From Strobilurus pachycystidiatus (lineage: Eukaryota; Basidiomycota; Agaricomycetes; Agaricales; Physalacriaceae): DNA of 64,000 nucleotides. The stretch spans positions 248,001 to 312,000 of the forward strand of contig JAHLMK010000017.1 of NCBI GenBank assembly GCA_019915135.1, written 5' to 3'. The position numbers and the translations under genes were made by a program. Shown here piece by piece: positions 32,480-44,676 of this stretch. The notes below the pieces were generated by a model, which was not told the origin of the DNA, ran no database searches, and saw only the letters and a program-made list of their open reading frames with translations. Within the stretch, counting starts at the first letter, position 1. Each line of letters begins with the position of its first letter.

Positions 32480-35400
32480 ATGTCCGTCGTGAAATCGCGG
32501 CTCAAGGCCGCCAGAGATGCGATTGCCAAGAAGGACTATGCTGGCGCCCGCGACAGTGCCGAAAAGGTGCTCGACTACGAGCCGGACAACTACAACGCGT
32601 AAGACGTCGCCCATCCTATTCCATTTGAGGCGAACCTCATTATCGCCTGCAGCAACGTCTTCCTCGGCCTCGCCTGCCTTGAGCTTGGGGATCACGTCAA
32701 CAGCGAGCAAGTAACTGGTTACACGCCTTGGTATAAGCACAATCTGACAAAAATGCCATCAGGCCTACCTGAAGGCCATTGACAGCAATCCCACCCAATT
32801 ATTAGCGTGGCAGGTATGTCTTCATGTCTGTCTACCTTCTGGATCTCACAACAGGCAGGGTCTCTCGCGCTTCTACGAACGAACAGAGAATTGGGACAAG
32901 TTTGCGAGCACTTTGAAGCGGCTACTCGACCTTGCGTGCGTGCTAGCCATCTTCGGTCCTCCTCGATTGACCTCGATCCAGCCCCGATGCAACAAAAAGC
33001 GCCGAAACCCTCCAAAAGCTCATTCAACTTCGCAGAACGCAGAAATCCGTCAACGAGCTCGTCGACGCGCTCTCTCTTCTCCTTCCTGGATCCAAGTACT
33101 ACCCTCTCCTTTCGACTCTCCCTGCACCAGACGCCACAAACCCCACTGCAACGACAACGTTTGACACCCAGGAAGCGATCCACAACGGTCTGCCCGTCAT
33201 CGAAGAGATTGTCGCCATCGTAGAGCAAGACGAGTCCCAGACTATGAAGAAGGAAGTAGAAAAGCGCCGCACTAGACTGAATGCCGCTGGGCCAGAACAA
33301 CTGAGGAAAGATGTCGGTATAGAGATATGGAGTCGCTCCCGGGTGAGTGCAGCAATTGAATTCGACATAGAAGGCCCTCAGACATGATTTGACAGCTACC
33401 GGACTTGTACAATGAAATAATCAATCACCCACACACCTCGGACGAACTTCGACGCGAAACCGAAAGAAAACTCCTCGAGTCCAAGAAGCGCTACTTGTTT
33501 GCTCTACCCAAAACGGCAGACGCGAAGAAGAAACTGTCTGACGAAGTCGATGCCATGGTGAACGGCGCTATCATCCTCAGACTGCCGGATGAGCTCGCCT
33601 GGACCTTATTCCTCGACCGCAAGGACGTCAAGACGGTGGAGGAATACGATTATGCTAATCTTCGACTCTTCATTTCCTTGTTTTCTGAACACCCTTTGAC
33701 CGCCATGCTCAAGGGATATTTCATCTACTATTCCATCCCTCTGGACGTAGACGAGGAGGAGGAGAGGGAGGATACCAACCCCGCTGATGATCCAGACGTT
33801 GGATTGGACATGGTTTTTGTGCGAAGCACTTCATTTGCCGATGTCCCTTCGTTAACAACATGCACATCTAGGATGCCCAACCTCGCCTAGTCAACTCACT
33901 TATCGCTACCCGTCTGTTAGCCGATGTTTACCTTCGCGAGGCTGATTACGCCAACGCGATCAAGATAGCAGAGAGTGGACTCGAACTTACTAGGCGGGCA
34001 GAGACTGATCATGGCAAGTCTCTAGATCTGTATGTTTTTCTTTTGTCTCAGGGCTTGAGGAGACGCGCTCATAAACTATCAAGGACACACTTGGGATTCA
34101 CAGGCATCCTCGCTACCAGTCTCGTCCACTTGTTCCCTCCCAAACATCATCTACGTGCGCTGTCCCTGATCGATAGAATTCTTGCTGTTTCGCCGGACGA
34201 CGTAGACGCTCTCATGGGTAGGGCGTACATTAAGGAGGAGGCGGGGAAGTGGGAAGAGGCTGCAGAGCTGTTCAGTCGCGTCGATGGACTTCTACCCGAT
34301 GATCTCAATGACGGCCTTCGCGCTAAAGAGGAGCATGCATGGTGCAGATCGAAACTAGGCGATCTGGACTTTGCAGTAGGCGCGTTCAAGGAAGTTCTGG
34401 AGATAATCGAGTCTCTGGAAGACCCTGGAACCGAGAGCGCTAGATGTCTGTGGCGGCTTGGGACGTGTTACTGGGATATGGGTGGTATGTATTCATTTTG
34501 TTCTGGAAGCTGGTACTAATAGACTGCCAAGTCGACACAAGAAATGAGGCCTACAAACACTGGATAACGGCTCTCAAACGTGATCCTATGTATGCCCCTG
34601 CCTTCACCTCCATAGGTAGGTACTACGAAGAGCACGTCTCGCCTCCCGATCCCGTCCGCGCATCCAAGTGTTTCCAAAAGTCATTTGAAATAGACTCACG
34701 CGAAGTCTATGCCGCCCGGAGATTGGCCGTAGGCTTTGCAGAGGAGAGGGAATGGGATCTCGTCGAGGTCGTTGCGAGACGGACGATTGAGGGTGAGGGC
34801 GGGTTGGAAGCTGGGCTGGAGGCGCAGGCCAAGGCGTCCGCGGCGCTCTTCGAACCCATGAATGCCTGGGCGTGGAAAGCTGTCGGAGCTGTTGAGCTGG
34901 TGAGCTCTAACTGCCGGCACCATTTTCGAGCTACATCTGACTTCGTTGAAAGGCCCGCAGACATTACGTGCCCGCCACGCAAGCGTTCCAAGTCGCGCTG
35001 CGCGCAGAGCCTGAGGACCAGCTGAGCTGGCTCCGCCTGGGAGAAGCATACGCAAAGGCTGGTCGGCATGCAGCTGCGCTCAAGGCGCTCACCCGTGCGC
35101 ACGAGCTCGACCCCAACGACTGGATGAGTCACTACTTCATCGGCGACGTCCGGCGCCAGACGGGCCAATACCAGGAGGCGATCGACATCTTCAAAGACAT
35201 ACTCAAGGAACGTCCATTAGAGATAGGCGTATCCGTGACGCTTGCGACTACGTATCTGGATCTAGGGCGGAGTGAGGTTGCTGGTGGTTACATGGCGAGG
35301 GCGGAGGACTCCTTCCTCAATGCCTTGCGGGAGTCGTTAGCTGCAGTGGACGCCAGCTCGGGTTTCAGGAGTGTCATATGGAAGGTTGCTGGTGATGCGA

Positions 35401-37379
35401 TGTATCATCTTTCTTCTCGACCGGTGCTCATCGCCGAGGCGTCCGTTCGCGAGACGCTGGAAGTCGCCATGAAATCATTGTCATCCCCCTCAGGTGATCG
35501 GCTCGATGGAATCACTGTCGCAGTTGACCTTGCGAATGAGCCGCTGACGGGACTCGTTCTTCTACGTTGTGCTATCTTGGCGTATGACCATCGTCTTTCG
35601 GTCAGCTCTAGTGAAACACAGGCGTTAGGAAGTGCTTGGTTTGACTTGGCGACGTCAATTCGTGTCTATGCTACTCATCTAGGGGAGGAAGAAAAAGCGG
35701 TCGTGGAGAAGAAGGGCATCGCGTTCATCTCTCGTGCTCTAAGGGAATCGCCTGGTGTTCAAGAGTATTGGATCGCCCTCGGAGATGCGTACTTCATCCT
35801 GCAGCCCAAGTCGGCTCAGCATGCATACATCCGGGCTCTTGAAGTCGACTCCAAGGTGAGTTGTTCTGGCCCAAATAATAAGAGCACGGCGGTTAACATA
35901 TCGGTAGAGTGCCGCGGCCTGGGCGAACCTTGGGTTATTATATCTATACCATAGTGACCTCGACCTTGCGAACGAAGCCTTGTTCCGTGCACAAACCCTA
36001 GATCCCGATTACACTTTGGCATGGGTCGGGCAAGCTCTGGTCGCAACCAGTAATGGACACGACCAGGACGCTAAAGCTTTACTGGAACATGCCGTAGGAT
36101 TGGCGTCCTCAGTCGTACGTGACTTGAATCCTCTTTGCCTCCACACCGTAACACTTGCACAGGCATTTGCGGATCTGGAGTTCTCATACCGGATCTTTGC
36201 TGCTCACAGAGCGTCGAAATCTCCCTCGTCACACCTCTCCCTCCTTCCCTGCTTGACATTGCTCTCTCGATTCCTTACGCTCAATCCCACGTCCGTACCT
36301 GGACTTCACCTATCGAGTCTCATACATGAGGCTATATCACAGTTAGATGCAGCTCAGTCGATGCTAAGCAGTGTCGTCTCCATCCTGGAAGCCACATATG
36401 AAGAAACAGAATCAGCAGAGGTTGAACGGCAGTATGTCATCGCACAGGCTAATATGGGACGGGTCAAGCTCGGGGCTGCGGATTATGAGGGGGCTTTAGA
36501 GTGCTTTGAGACGGTCTCCGGATTGCTTGCTGAGGCTGTGGATGAGGAGGCAAAGACTCTTCGTACACAAGCACACTTTGGTACTGGAATGGCCAAGTTC
36601 AAGCAACGAAGTGACTTTGGGGAGGTGTCTGCCTCGTTCGAAGAGGCCATAGCAGTGGCCGCCGATAACACCCTCTTGATAGGTCACGTCAGTGTCCTAC
36701 AGGCGAAGGCAATGTGGGCAAGCGGCGCCGAGGACCTCATGGAAGGCGCGAAGACTATACTTCTCGAGTGGTCAGACATCTCACTCTCCTATAATTTACG
36801 GGCTAACGCCCTCTGGTAGCATTGAGAACGACCCTGAAAACCTAGCTGCAATCAACACTCTCGCCGCTATGGGTATACTGTCTGACGATGAAGGTCTGAT
36901 TGACGCGGCGCTCTCTGAAATTCTCTCTTTACCGCGGGAGCAACGAGCACAAATGGATCCCCAGAAGGAAGTGGACTACCTCCTCATCAAGCACCATCAG
37001 GCACTGGTCAGTCATTGGACGTCAACTTAGATAGATATGAAACTGACTAGCATTTTTTCAGGGACAGGAGGCAAAAGCTATCTCAATAGCCCAGCACGCC
37101 ATTGTAGCGGAGCCATCGGACTGCAAGGCGCGAATACGGTTGGCAACGCTCAGAATGGAGCACCAGAGCGACATGAACAGCGTTCTCCCTATCATCGTCG
37201 GCTCGAATTCCGCAAGCATTGATGTTGAAAGCGCAGAGTTGGGCCTTCGCGCGATAGCAAGAACAGCTGTTGACGGTAACGCCGCCTTGAGGGAGGCTCA
37301 AAGAGCAGTAATGTTGGCTCCATGGGATAGTGACCGGTGGTTAGCATTGGCCTTTGTTAGAAGTTCCGCGGCGCAATAA
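32480..37379 (+). CDS. SKI3: Ski3, tetratricopeptide scaffold of the Ski mRNA-decay complex
   Basis: The start at 32480 reads MSVVKSRLKAARDAIAKKDY, a TPR-type N-terminus (SAEKVLDYEPDNYNANVFLGLACLELGD). A long series of TPR units follows: AYLKAIDSNPTQLLAWQGL, LADVYLREADYANAIKIAESGLEL, AALKALTRAHELDPNDWMSHYFIGDV, ALGDAYFILQPKSAQHAYIRALE. The C-terminal segment is the characteristic REAQRAVMLAPWDSDRWLAL, ending in FVRSSAAQ with TAA at 37377-37379. About 1,400 residues with many short introns, as in Ski3/TTC37 of other fungi. Ski3 scaffolds the Ski2 helicase and Ski8 and feeds 3' ends of mRNA to the cytosolic exosome. It is the second gene of a tandem pair behind Rpc25. Confidence 0.88.
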
Positions 37380-37824
37380 ATTCCTGTCCGGAATTGAAGC
37401 CCGGGGCCTGAGGCCCGAGGTGTGGCCTGAGATCAAAGCTCTTGCTCATATTGTCGGACCTTGGTGTGACATGCAACAGCGAAACGATGGCTGATGGCGA
37501 AGCACAAAAGCGGCGACTAGCATGGCGTTTGATAGGTAAAGATGTTACTTGTGATTGTGCAGGAGGTCAACGGTGAGGCCTTGAGGACCTGTTTGATGTT
37601 CCCGCGAACGTTGAGGTGAAGTTCTCGATCATGGACGTTATTTTTACCGCGACTGGTCGCTGAAATGAAATCAAGCGGCTGGGTTACAAAGCCAAGGTCT
37701 ATTGTAAGTCTTATGACGTGCGACCTCGTCCGATGGGAAAGACACAAGATGCCAAGTGCGTACAAAGCGTGTGGTACAGATAGATACATGGACGATAGAT
37801 TATAGGACAAGGATTACAACAAGA
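37380..37824. other. Convergent 3' intergenic region (Ski3 / Rrn5-like)
   Basis: The 3' ends of two converging genes meet here. No coding signal and no repeat is seen. Confidence 0.5.
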
Positions 37825-39919
37825 TTACTGCTTCGCTAAAGTGCTCATTTCCCAAAGCTCATTTTCATACTTTTGTTCCTGTAGAATATCCTCATCATCC
37901 AGCTCCGCTTCCTCTTGCAGCTCATGCATCAGCGCGTCCTCATCTGTGTCAACCGCCATGCACGCATCATCCTCATCCGCGTCAGACTGTGAGATGTGGG
38001 GAGGAAGTCGAACGAAAGGCGGTAGCATCTCCCGGTGCGCAAGGAACGGAAACGCAGGCTCCCGTTCAATTCGCGCCTCGCCCTCCGTTAAAATCTGCTG
38101 ACCTTCGCTATCGAGATCCTCGGAATCGCGCCCATCTGAGGCCTCGCCCCGTTCCCTATCGCTTCCATCTGCATCTTCGTCACTATTCTCGCTGTCGTCA
38201 AAAAACTTGCCGAAAAGATCGTCCTTCGACAAGTGCCCCATTCCCATCATATCCAGAACATGGTTTATGTGTGAATGGGATATGAGCTGGAAACGGAAGG
38301 TCAGAAGCGATGTAGAGGTTCCGACTGAACATTTTGAATACCTCTTTGTCACCTTGATGTCTGCGCCACACCTTCACATTTGCTTTGAGTCTATTCTCCT
38401 GCTCGCGGTAGATGATAGAGCGGTGAAGAACCTCCGTGATGAACTCGACGAGTATGTTGTGCAAGATACGAATGGTATCAGCTGATATGGAGCTGGTGAC
38501 CTTGTTGTCTTCTTCAGACTCCGAATAAGCCATCCTGTATAATCTGACAGGCGTTCAATACCGTTTCACAAAGAAGAGGAACCTGGATACATACGTCATC
38601 ATTTTCTCCGTTGCAGCAAAGTTGAACAGATCCAGATTCATCGCGCCCAGCGCTTCCGCGTTTATAGCCTGTTCGCGCACGATTGCCTTGAACTTTTGCT
38701 CTTTTGTTTTTCCTGCGGCTCGATGTCTAGTGCGGTACTTGACAGATATCTCATCTGCTGTCAGAGGAGGAGGAGGAGGGGCTGTAGAAGTGGACGGAGC
38801 GGGTTGTGACTGTGATAGATTCCACACTCCATCTACATCCTCGTCGTCGGTGTCAACAACGTATGGTGCAGATTTGTACATCGAAGGTACTGACGGCTTC
38901 GGAGGTGTGGCTAAGCGCTTGCGACCGGTAGCCAATCTGTTGAGATCTTGATTGACCTCGGTTCCAGCGGCCTCCGCTCGCTTACGCCGCATGTACAATC
39001 TCTTCTTCACGAGTCGACGAGTCTTCGGGGAAAGACTGCCTAGATCAGGCGGGATTTCGGAATCTAGATTGGTAGGTGCTCCTTGGAGCAATGTTTGGGG
39101 GTCTAAATTGAGCGAGAACTGAGGAACAGATGGACCTCGGTGCATTACAGCGGAGTCGATTGGGGAAGTGTCAGCCTCGTTGAACATTGCTGGCCGAGTG
39201 AATCTTGTGGGAGATGAGACTGCAGGATCGGTGATAGCGGAAGGATACCCTTCCTGATCTACATTGAGTTTCGCGTCTTCTTTGACGAAGATAGTGTGGA
39301 GAACACGAAGCTGAGGGCCTTCGAGGGAAGCCAGTACGTGCTCTCTATCCCAGAGGGCGGTATGCTCGCGTTTCCAAGCATCAAACTGCTCCTTTACCTG
39401 CCTGCGTTCGTCCTCGTCGGAGATCTCCTGGAGAGCACGCGTCTCCTCAGATTTAACGGTTTCTTTCTGCTGTTTCCTCTTCTCCGCGGTGTCCCAAGCT
39501 CCCTCCAAGGCGTTCAGCCCGGACCCGTGTTCCTCCTCCAGCTCCACCCAGTCTTCTGATACTTCCATGGCAATATCCAAGCCGCGTCTCGTCACGCGGC
39601 CTTCCATGTTCTGGTCCTCTGACGCTGCTTGGGAAAGCAGATCGATGTATGCGCATACATCAAGCACAGTCTTGTGCTCCAGATGAGCCGCAATGAGGTC
39701 TGGTCGTAGCGATGAATGAATAGACAGCGCGTGGAAGAATGTGTTTTTCTCGGCAGAGGTCCAGTAGCCCGTTGGAGGTACAGTGGAAGATGGAAGAAGC
39801 TGGCCGTCATCTCCAGCTAGATGCGCACGGAACTGCGTAATATGTTCGCGGAATTGCGACAGGTACAGCAAAGATTCAGCTCTCTGAGTGTCGAAGTCGT
39901 CGTCGTCGTTCATTGGCAT
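37825..39919 (-). CDS. RRN5: SANT-domain protein, Rrn5-like Pol I upstream activation factor subunit
   Basis: The preferred start is the ATG at 39919 (MPMNDDDDFD; ATGs at 39955 and 39913 are alternatives). The SANT domain reads GYWTSAEKNTFFHALSIHSS and LRPDLIAAHLEHKTVLDVCA. A charged linker follows, including LSPKTRRLVKKRLYMRRKR. After an intron comes a helical histone-fold-like stretch (SISADTIRILHNILVEFITEVLHRS), then DMMGMGHLSKDDLFGKFFDD, and an acidic tail ending MSTLAKQ (TAA at 37825). The SANT pattern W..AEK..FF..L and a histone-fold-like segment fit Rrn5 of the UAF complex, which activates rRNA promoters with Rrn9, Rrn10, H3 and H4. The family signal is moderate; it could be another SANT/histone-fold chromatin protein. 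Confidence 0.6.
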
Positions 39920-40562
39920 GATGCCGAGACATGAAGGTGAAGAGAAAGTGATCACTCAGGGTCCGATCACTCTACCGCTTGCGGCTTTCGCCACCGACAT
40001 GCGCGCCTCGCCTCCCAGATACTCTACTGATACTCTAAGATATGATACTGGAACCAATCATTGTATGCTATTGATTCGACATATGCCCTTCAAATAACAC
40101 GGCACCTGTGTTGCGCCACCAAGCTAATGAGTGTATGCTCAACATATATGTCGGCTACTATTCAGATAAAACATAGGATGTCGTTTGACCTGCGTCCATC
40201 ACCCATACAGTCGCAGCAGGGCTGTTTAGCGGACATTTAGTTTGTCTCCCAGGATATGTATGCGGTTTGGATGGGCGTTTAAAAGCAAAGAAACTTGTTC
40301 AGACGAGTTCCATGCTCTCAGGCTTGACATGTTCTGTTTCGCCTTCTTGCGGCTTTCACTACGCTCGAGCAACCTGTGGATCTATTTCGCTGAGAATCAG
40401 CCCCCCACTGGGCCCCCAGTCGCATAACAGCGTTATTCATTGACACTTGTACGAGCAGTCGCCTAGGGTCATTTGTGGGTGGAATAGTTCCATTGCGTCT
40501 CAAACTGTTAGATGAAGCTACATAGATTTAAATAGCATAGATTAACCCTCGGCTGCCGCTCC
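39920..40562. other. Intergenic between the Rrn5-like gene and the acyl ligase
   Basis: Both neighbours are on the minus strand, so this holds one 5' flank and one 3' flank. No coding signal is recognised. Confidence 0.5.
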
Positions 40563-43338
40563 TTATAAGTTGGCAGTTGGTTGGGAGCGCAAGGAAGCCA
40601 TGCATCTTCGCTCCCAGTGGCGTCGTGCAATCTTACGAACCTCTGCCTTGATAATCTTACCCGACGGCGTGAGTTCTGTTGTAGCCACATGAACAACGCC
40701 ACAAATGCTAACTTTTGGGGAGAGTATCTCACCAAAAGGCTCCTCGCGAATAACAATCATAACTGGTACGGCAAATCTGGGGAGCCTGAAACGAGAGGTG
40801 GGTCAATACCGAGGTAGAGAGTGCGCTTATCCGCAACGCACAGTTTTTGGACTACCGATATCAACGAGGACTCTGTGACCTGTCCTCGGTATATCGGCTT
40901 CACGGAAACAACAGCAGTGACTAGTTCCCCGAGTCGTTTATCAGGAACCCCGACCGCTGCAGCCTCCAAAACCCGAGGATCAGTATGAAGCGCATTCTCA
41001 ACAAACGCAGAGGACTGCAAAAAAACCCGGTGTCATTACTTCGATTTGTGGAAACACATTGAAGCGCATACCACGTTTTCCCCGCCGCGGATGATGATAT
41101 CTTTTACTACAGAGACCACAAACCGACGCATTAGCACACCCGCTCGGAACTTCCGCGCAGAGGAGCACATACTTCTATCTTTGATGTAGAGGAACCCTTC
41201 TTCGTCTATCATACCAATATCGCCGGTTTTCAGCCACCCATCCGCAGTGAGTACTTTTCGGGTCGCTTCTGGGTCCCTCCAGTAACCTTTCATGACATTG
41301 GGCCCTCGTCTTCGAACGTAGATTAGCTATGAGCGACTATGGGGATCGTGCAGAGGATCACACTTACAGCCAGACTTCCCCGACCTTCCCAGGTGGGAGC
41401 TGGACGTCCCCATCAACGATGGCAATGTCATTGACTGGGCATGCTCGCCCACTGTTCGCAGTAGTTAGTCTTTACACTTGCGATACAGTCGGTAAACCTT
41501 ACGTGCTGTTCGGTCGCAACTCGTAGTCCTCACCAGCGTTCTATACGTTTAATACAGAAAGTTAGCTCATTATTGAGCCTTGCACACGACCAATGCTTAC
41601 CGTCACTGATATCGAGTTCGTCTCCGTTAGACCGTAGCCCTGGCTTCTAGAGACATTGTGAGCACCTCAGCTTGAGGTCATAAGTCAGCGCTACGCACAG
41701 TTGAGCTTTAGGAAAAATCTGTTTAGCTCTCGTCGTAAGAACGTCCGGGGCTGGAGAACCACCGAAGAATAATCCCTCGAGCGGATATCCTGCTAGGGAG
41801 CTGTCCATGAGATCAGACACCATCGCTGGAACGCTGGTACGTGTTAGCCGAAGGTTCGCAGGAGCGTAAATTAGCTGACCCTCCCGCCACACAAACGTTC
41901 TCCTTTCTGATGAGACTAGGCACAGGTTAGCGATTACACACCGTGCCGCTCGGAGTTGCTCACTTGGCACCTGTGAAACTTGAGTAAGTAGAGTTCCAGT
42001 CCACGCGTCATATGACAAAGAGACAAACACCTTCTTCAGGTATCCATTTCCGCATGAGGACTATCTTCATGCCATTCATGGTTGCCATCATCTTCAAGTC
42101 GCGAGATCGCGAGATTAATGTGGTCGTAAAAGTCAAGTAGAGAAGACGGCTCACGGAGTAGCTTGTGGTCCCGGTTACATGAAAGAGCGGTACGGCTACT
42201 AACGCGCCTTTTTGCGGACCAGATGGTTCGGGTAGAGAAGGATCGTCGGCTCTTCGTATCGCAGCTCTTCTACCGCCAACAAGGGTCTAAATCTCAAATG
42301 AGCGACGCAGGACAGTTGAAACTAAATCGACGCGTTACATTCAAGACATTCGTCAAGAACTGCCGCTGGGTGCTCAGAACTCCTTTGGGGAGGCCCGTCG
42401 TACCTACCTGTAGCATCAGTAAAGTATCCTCGATATACGGAATGAAGAAGAGAACAACCAGAAGTGAACATGATCGCGGCGTTGTCTTCGGGAGAAATCG
42501 TAGGATAATTGCCGTCCAAGACACTTTGAACTTCTCCAGAATAAAGGCTCAGAACGTCGTGAAAAGACTCGGTTCCGCTGGGAAGGGCGCGTCCGGGAGG
42601 AGTTTCGAGAACAAGGACACCAGTGAGATCATTATCCGCATATATCGACGACAAGACGGGCTGGAGCTTATCGGCGCGTTCGTAGTCGAGAATGAGCATT
42701 TTGCACTGCGTATGAACGAGACAATATCTAAGCGGTTCGATGGGCAGCCAGCTGAAGTCAAAGGACATTAATAATTCGCCTATCGTATAGGACGGAAGCT
42801 CCGGTGCTCACGCATTGACGAGAACGGGGACGGCGCCGAGAAGGTCTGCAGAGAGCTAAGTGGGGTGAGACAAGATTGAGGCGGCGGGAGCTGCGTACGA
42901 CAAGCCCAAAAGTTGACCAGGTATTCGCTACAATTGCGAGAGCAGATGCCGATTCTATCCCCTGTCATCTGATGAGCGGGGTCAGGTTTTGGTGAGAGGC
43001 ATGACACACACCCTTCCTCGCGCCGTATGCGCTGTAGAATATGCCGGCAAGTTTGGTGGCCTGTCGATGGACTTGGCCATAAGTGAGGCGCTCTCCCTCG
43101 AACACGATATAGACGCGATGGTGGTATTTGCTGACCGCCCAAAGCCAGAAGGCGCGAAGTGAAGGCGGTAGATTCTTGTAGACTCGTAGTAGGCGTCCAT
43201 CGACCAGGCGGGTCTCAATCTCATGAGCGCTACCGACACCACATAGAATGTTGTCGGCTAGAAGTCCGTTGGTGCGCTGTCCTGAACTGGCTGGTTGTAC
43301 TCACTTTCCACAAGTGAACGACGCGGAGAAGGTAACAT
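40563..43338 (-). CDS. Adenylate-forming acyl-CoA ligase (AMP-dependent synthetase family)
   Basis: Start at 43338 ([11 protein letters not shown]). The N-domain contains [20 protein letters not shown] and [20 protein letters not shown]. The P-loop-type AMP-binding motif is [11 protein letters not shown]. Further conserved segments are [56 protein letters not shown] and [10 protein letters not shown]. The C-terminal subdomain runs [22 protein letters not shown] to [15 protein letters not shown], where the Lys is the catalytic residue. These enzymes activate a carboxylate with ATP and transfer it to CoA; fatty, aryl or branched acids are possible. All motifs are present, so the gene is probably active. 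About ten introns. The C-terminus ends SQPTANL and lacks a classical peroxisomal SKL. Confidence 0.88.
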
Positions 43339-44447
43339 GGTGGAGAGGATGAGCTTGTTTGAGCGGGTCGTGAGTGGTTGACTATCTTTTATAACATCCA
43401 AGCCGCAACCTGACAGTCATTGGGAACTCCCTGACTGTAGGCCCAAGTGATATTTGTGAGAATAGTCTGCGCATCTCCGAGGAATCTGGCTTTCCCGCGG
43501 TTGTGGGAACTTTTGCCTGAAAGCGCTCTAGACGGAAACCGGGTCGCTTCAGCGTTTTCGTCATGTTTTCGATCTAAGATATATGAGCGAAGAGGGAACG
43601 CCACGGATGTCGAGGTGAGTCCACCGCGGGGCTTCAGCCTGGGAGATAGGTCTCTGTAGACCACAAAACTTCCAAGTTGTTATCCCTGAAGGGACAACCG
43701 AAGGTCGCAATCATAGACTGACCGGGCAATCAACTGTAAGCCAGTGGCAGCATCGTTCCAAAGCAATATTCAAGAGCCCGAAATGCATTCTGTATCACCG
43801 GGATTCTACGTGCAGAAATGGGTTAGCGGAATCTTGGCGGTGGTAAAAGGGCAATTGCGGTCAGCGTGCCGAAAGGCGTACCCACATTGCAAACTTTCAG
43901 ATACGAGTCGTAGCTCCGACCAGCTTCTGACGAGACCGCGACGAAGAAAGGATGTCCAGCCCGGGAACACTCCACAGACGTCGAGCACCGTTGGGGATAC
44001 CCTGTGCCTTACAGCTAGAGTGTCTTTACATCCGAAAGAAAAATGTTGATACAGCGGCGAACTCCGTCAGAGCAGCCACTATTCTCGACAGACACCTACC
44101 AGATCCAGTGGAAACGTCCTTCGGAGTCGGAAGCTAATGCCAGATCCACTAAGCATCTACTCATGTGGACAAGGCGAAAAAAAACTTTAGACTAGATGCT
44201 GGAGTCGATCATGAAGGCGAAGATGCTTGAAGCAGTTCCTGCAAGTACCGGCTGAGAAGGAGCAACAAGAAACTGGGTTCTGTGGGAGAGAATGAGGGAT
44301 TTCTGCGAAGTCAGAGCGCCGGGCGGAACGAGCAGTAATATGTACATCATTTGGTGCCTAATGTGTGGGGACACGACACCATTCCAGCCAAACCTTCGAC
44401 TGAAAGGGACAGACAAGCCGAATATTGACGTCGTGGTGAACGATCAA

Positions 44448-44460
44448 AACCCTAACCCTA
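44448..44460 (-). repeat. Interstitial telomere-like repeat
   Basis: AACCCTAACCCTA on the plus strand is TAGGGTTAGGGTT on the minus strand. It lies about 220 nt upstream of RPB3. Two units only. Confidence 0.7.
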
Positions 44461-44504
44461 GAAGGCCCCCACTTTGGTCGATATACCAGGATCTCCTCTG
44501 ATTC

Positions 44505-44587
44505 CCTTCGCTCAGCGAATCATCCGCTGCTCGGCGCTGCTCATCAATATCTCTACACGCATCATAGTCTGTGAGCGCTCAGCGCGG
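44505..44587. promoter_or_regulatory. Two GC-palindromic CTCAG motifs upstream of RPB3
   Basis: TTCGCTCAGCGAAT (44505-44518) and GAGCGCTCAGCGCGG (44573-44587) share a core CGCTCAGCG, an imperfect palindrome centred on TCA. Similar 12-mers occur at 55930 and 56327. The regulatory role is inference. Confidence 0.4.
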
Positions 44588-44676
44588 AAGAGACAGCGAG
44601 GAAGCCACAAGACAACATCAACAAACAACCTTACGTGTTGCTGCTTAGCCATAATTGCTTGTTGCCTCATTCACTC

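Larger units (their letters stand above)
43339..44676. other. Divergent promoter region, ligase (-) and RPB3 (+), 1.3 kb
   Basis: No gene is recognised. It holds an interstitial telomere-like repeat (44448-44460) and two copies of a CGCTCAGCG-type motif (44505-44518 and 44573-44587), both within 180 nt of the RPB3 start. Confidence 0.5.
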
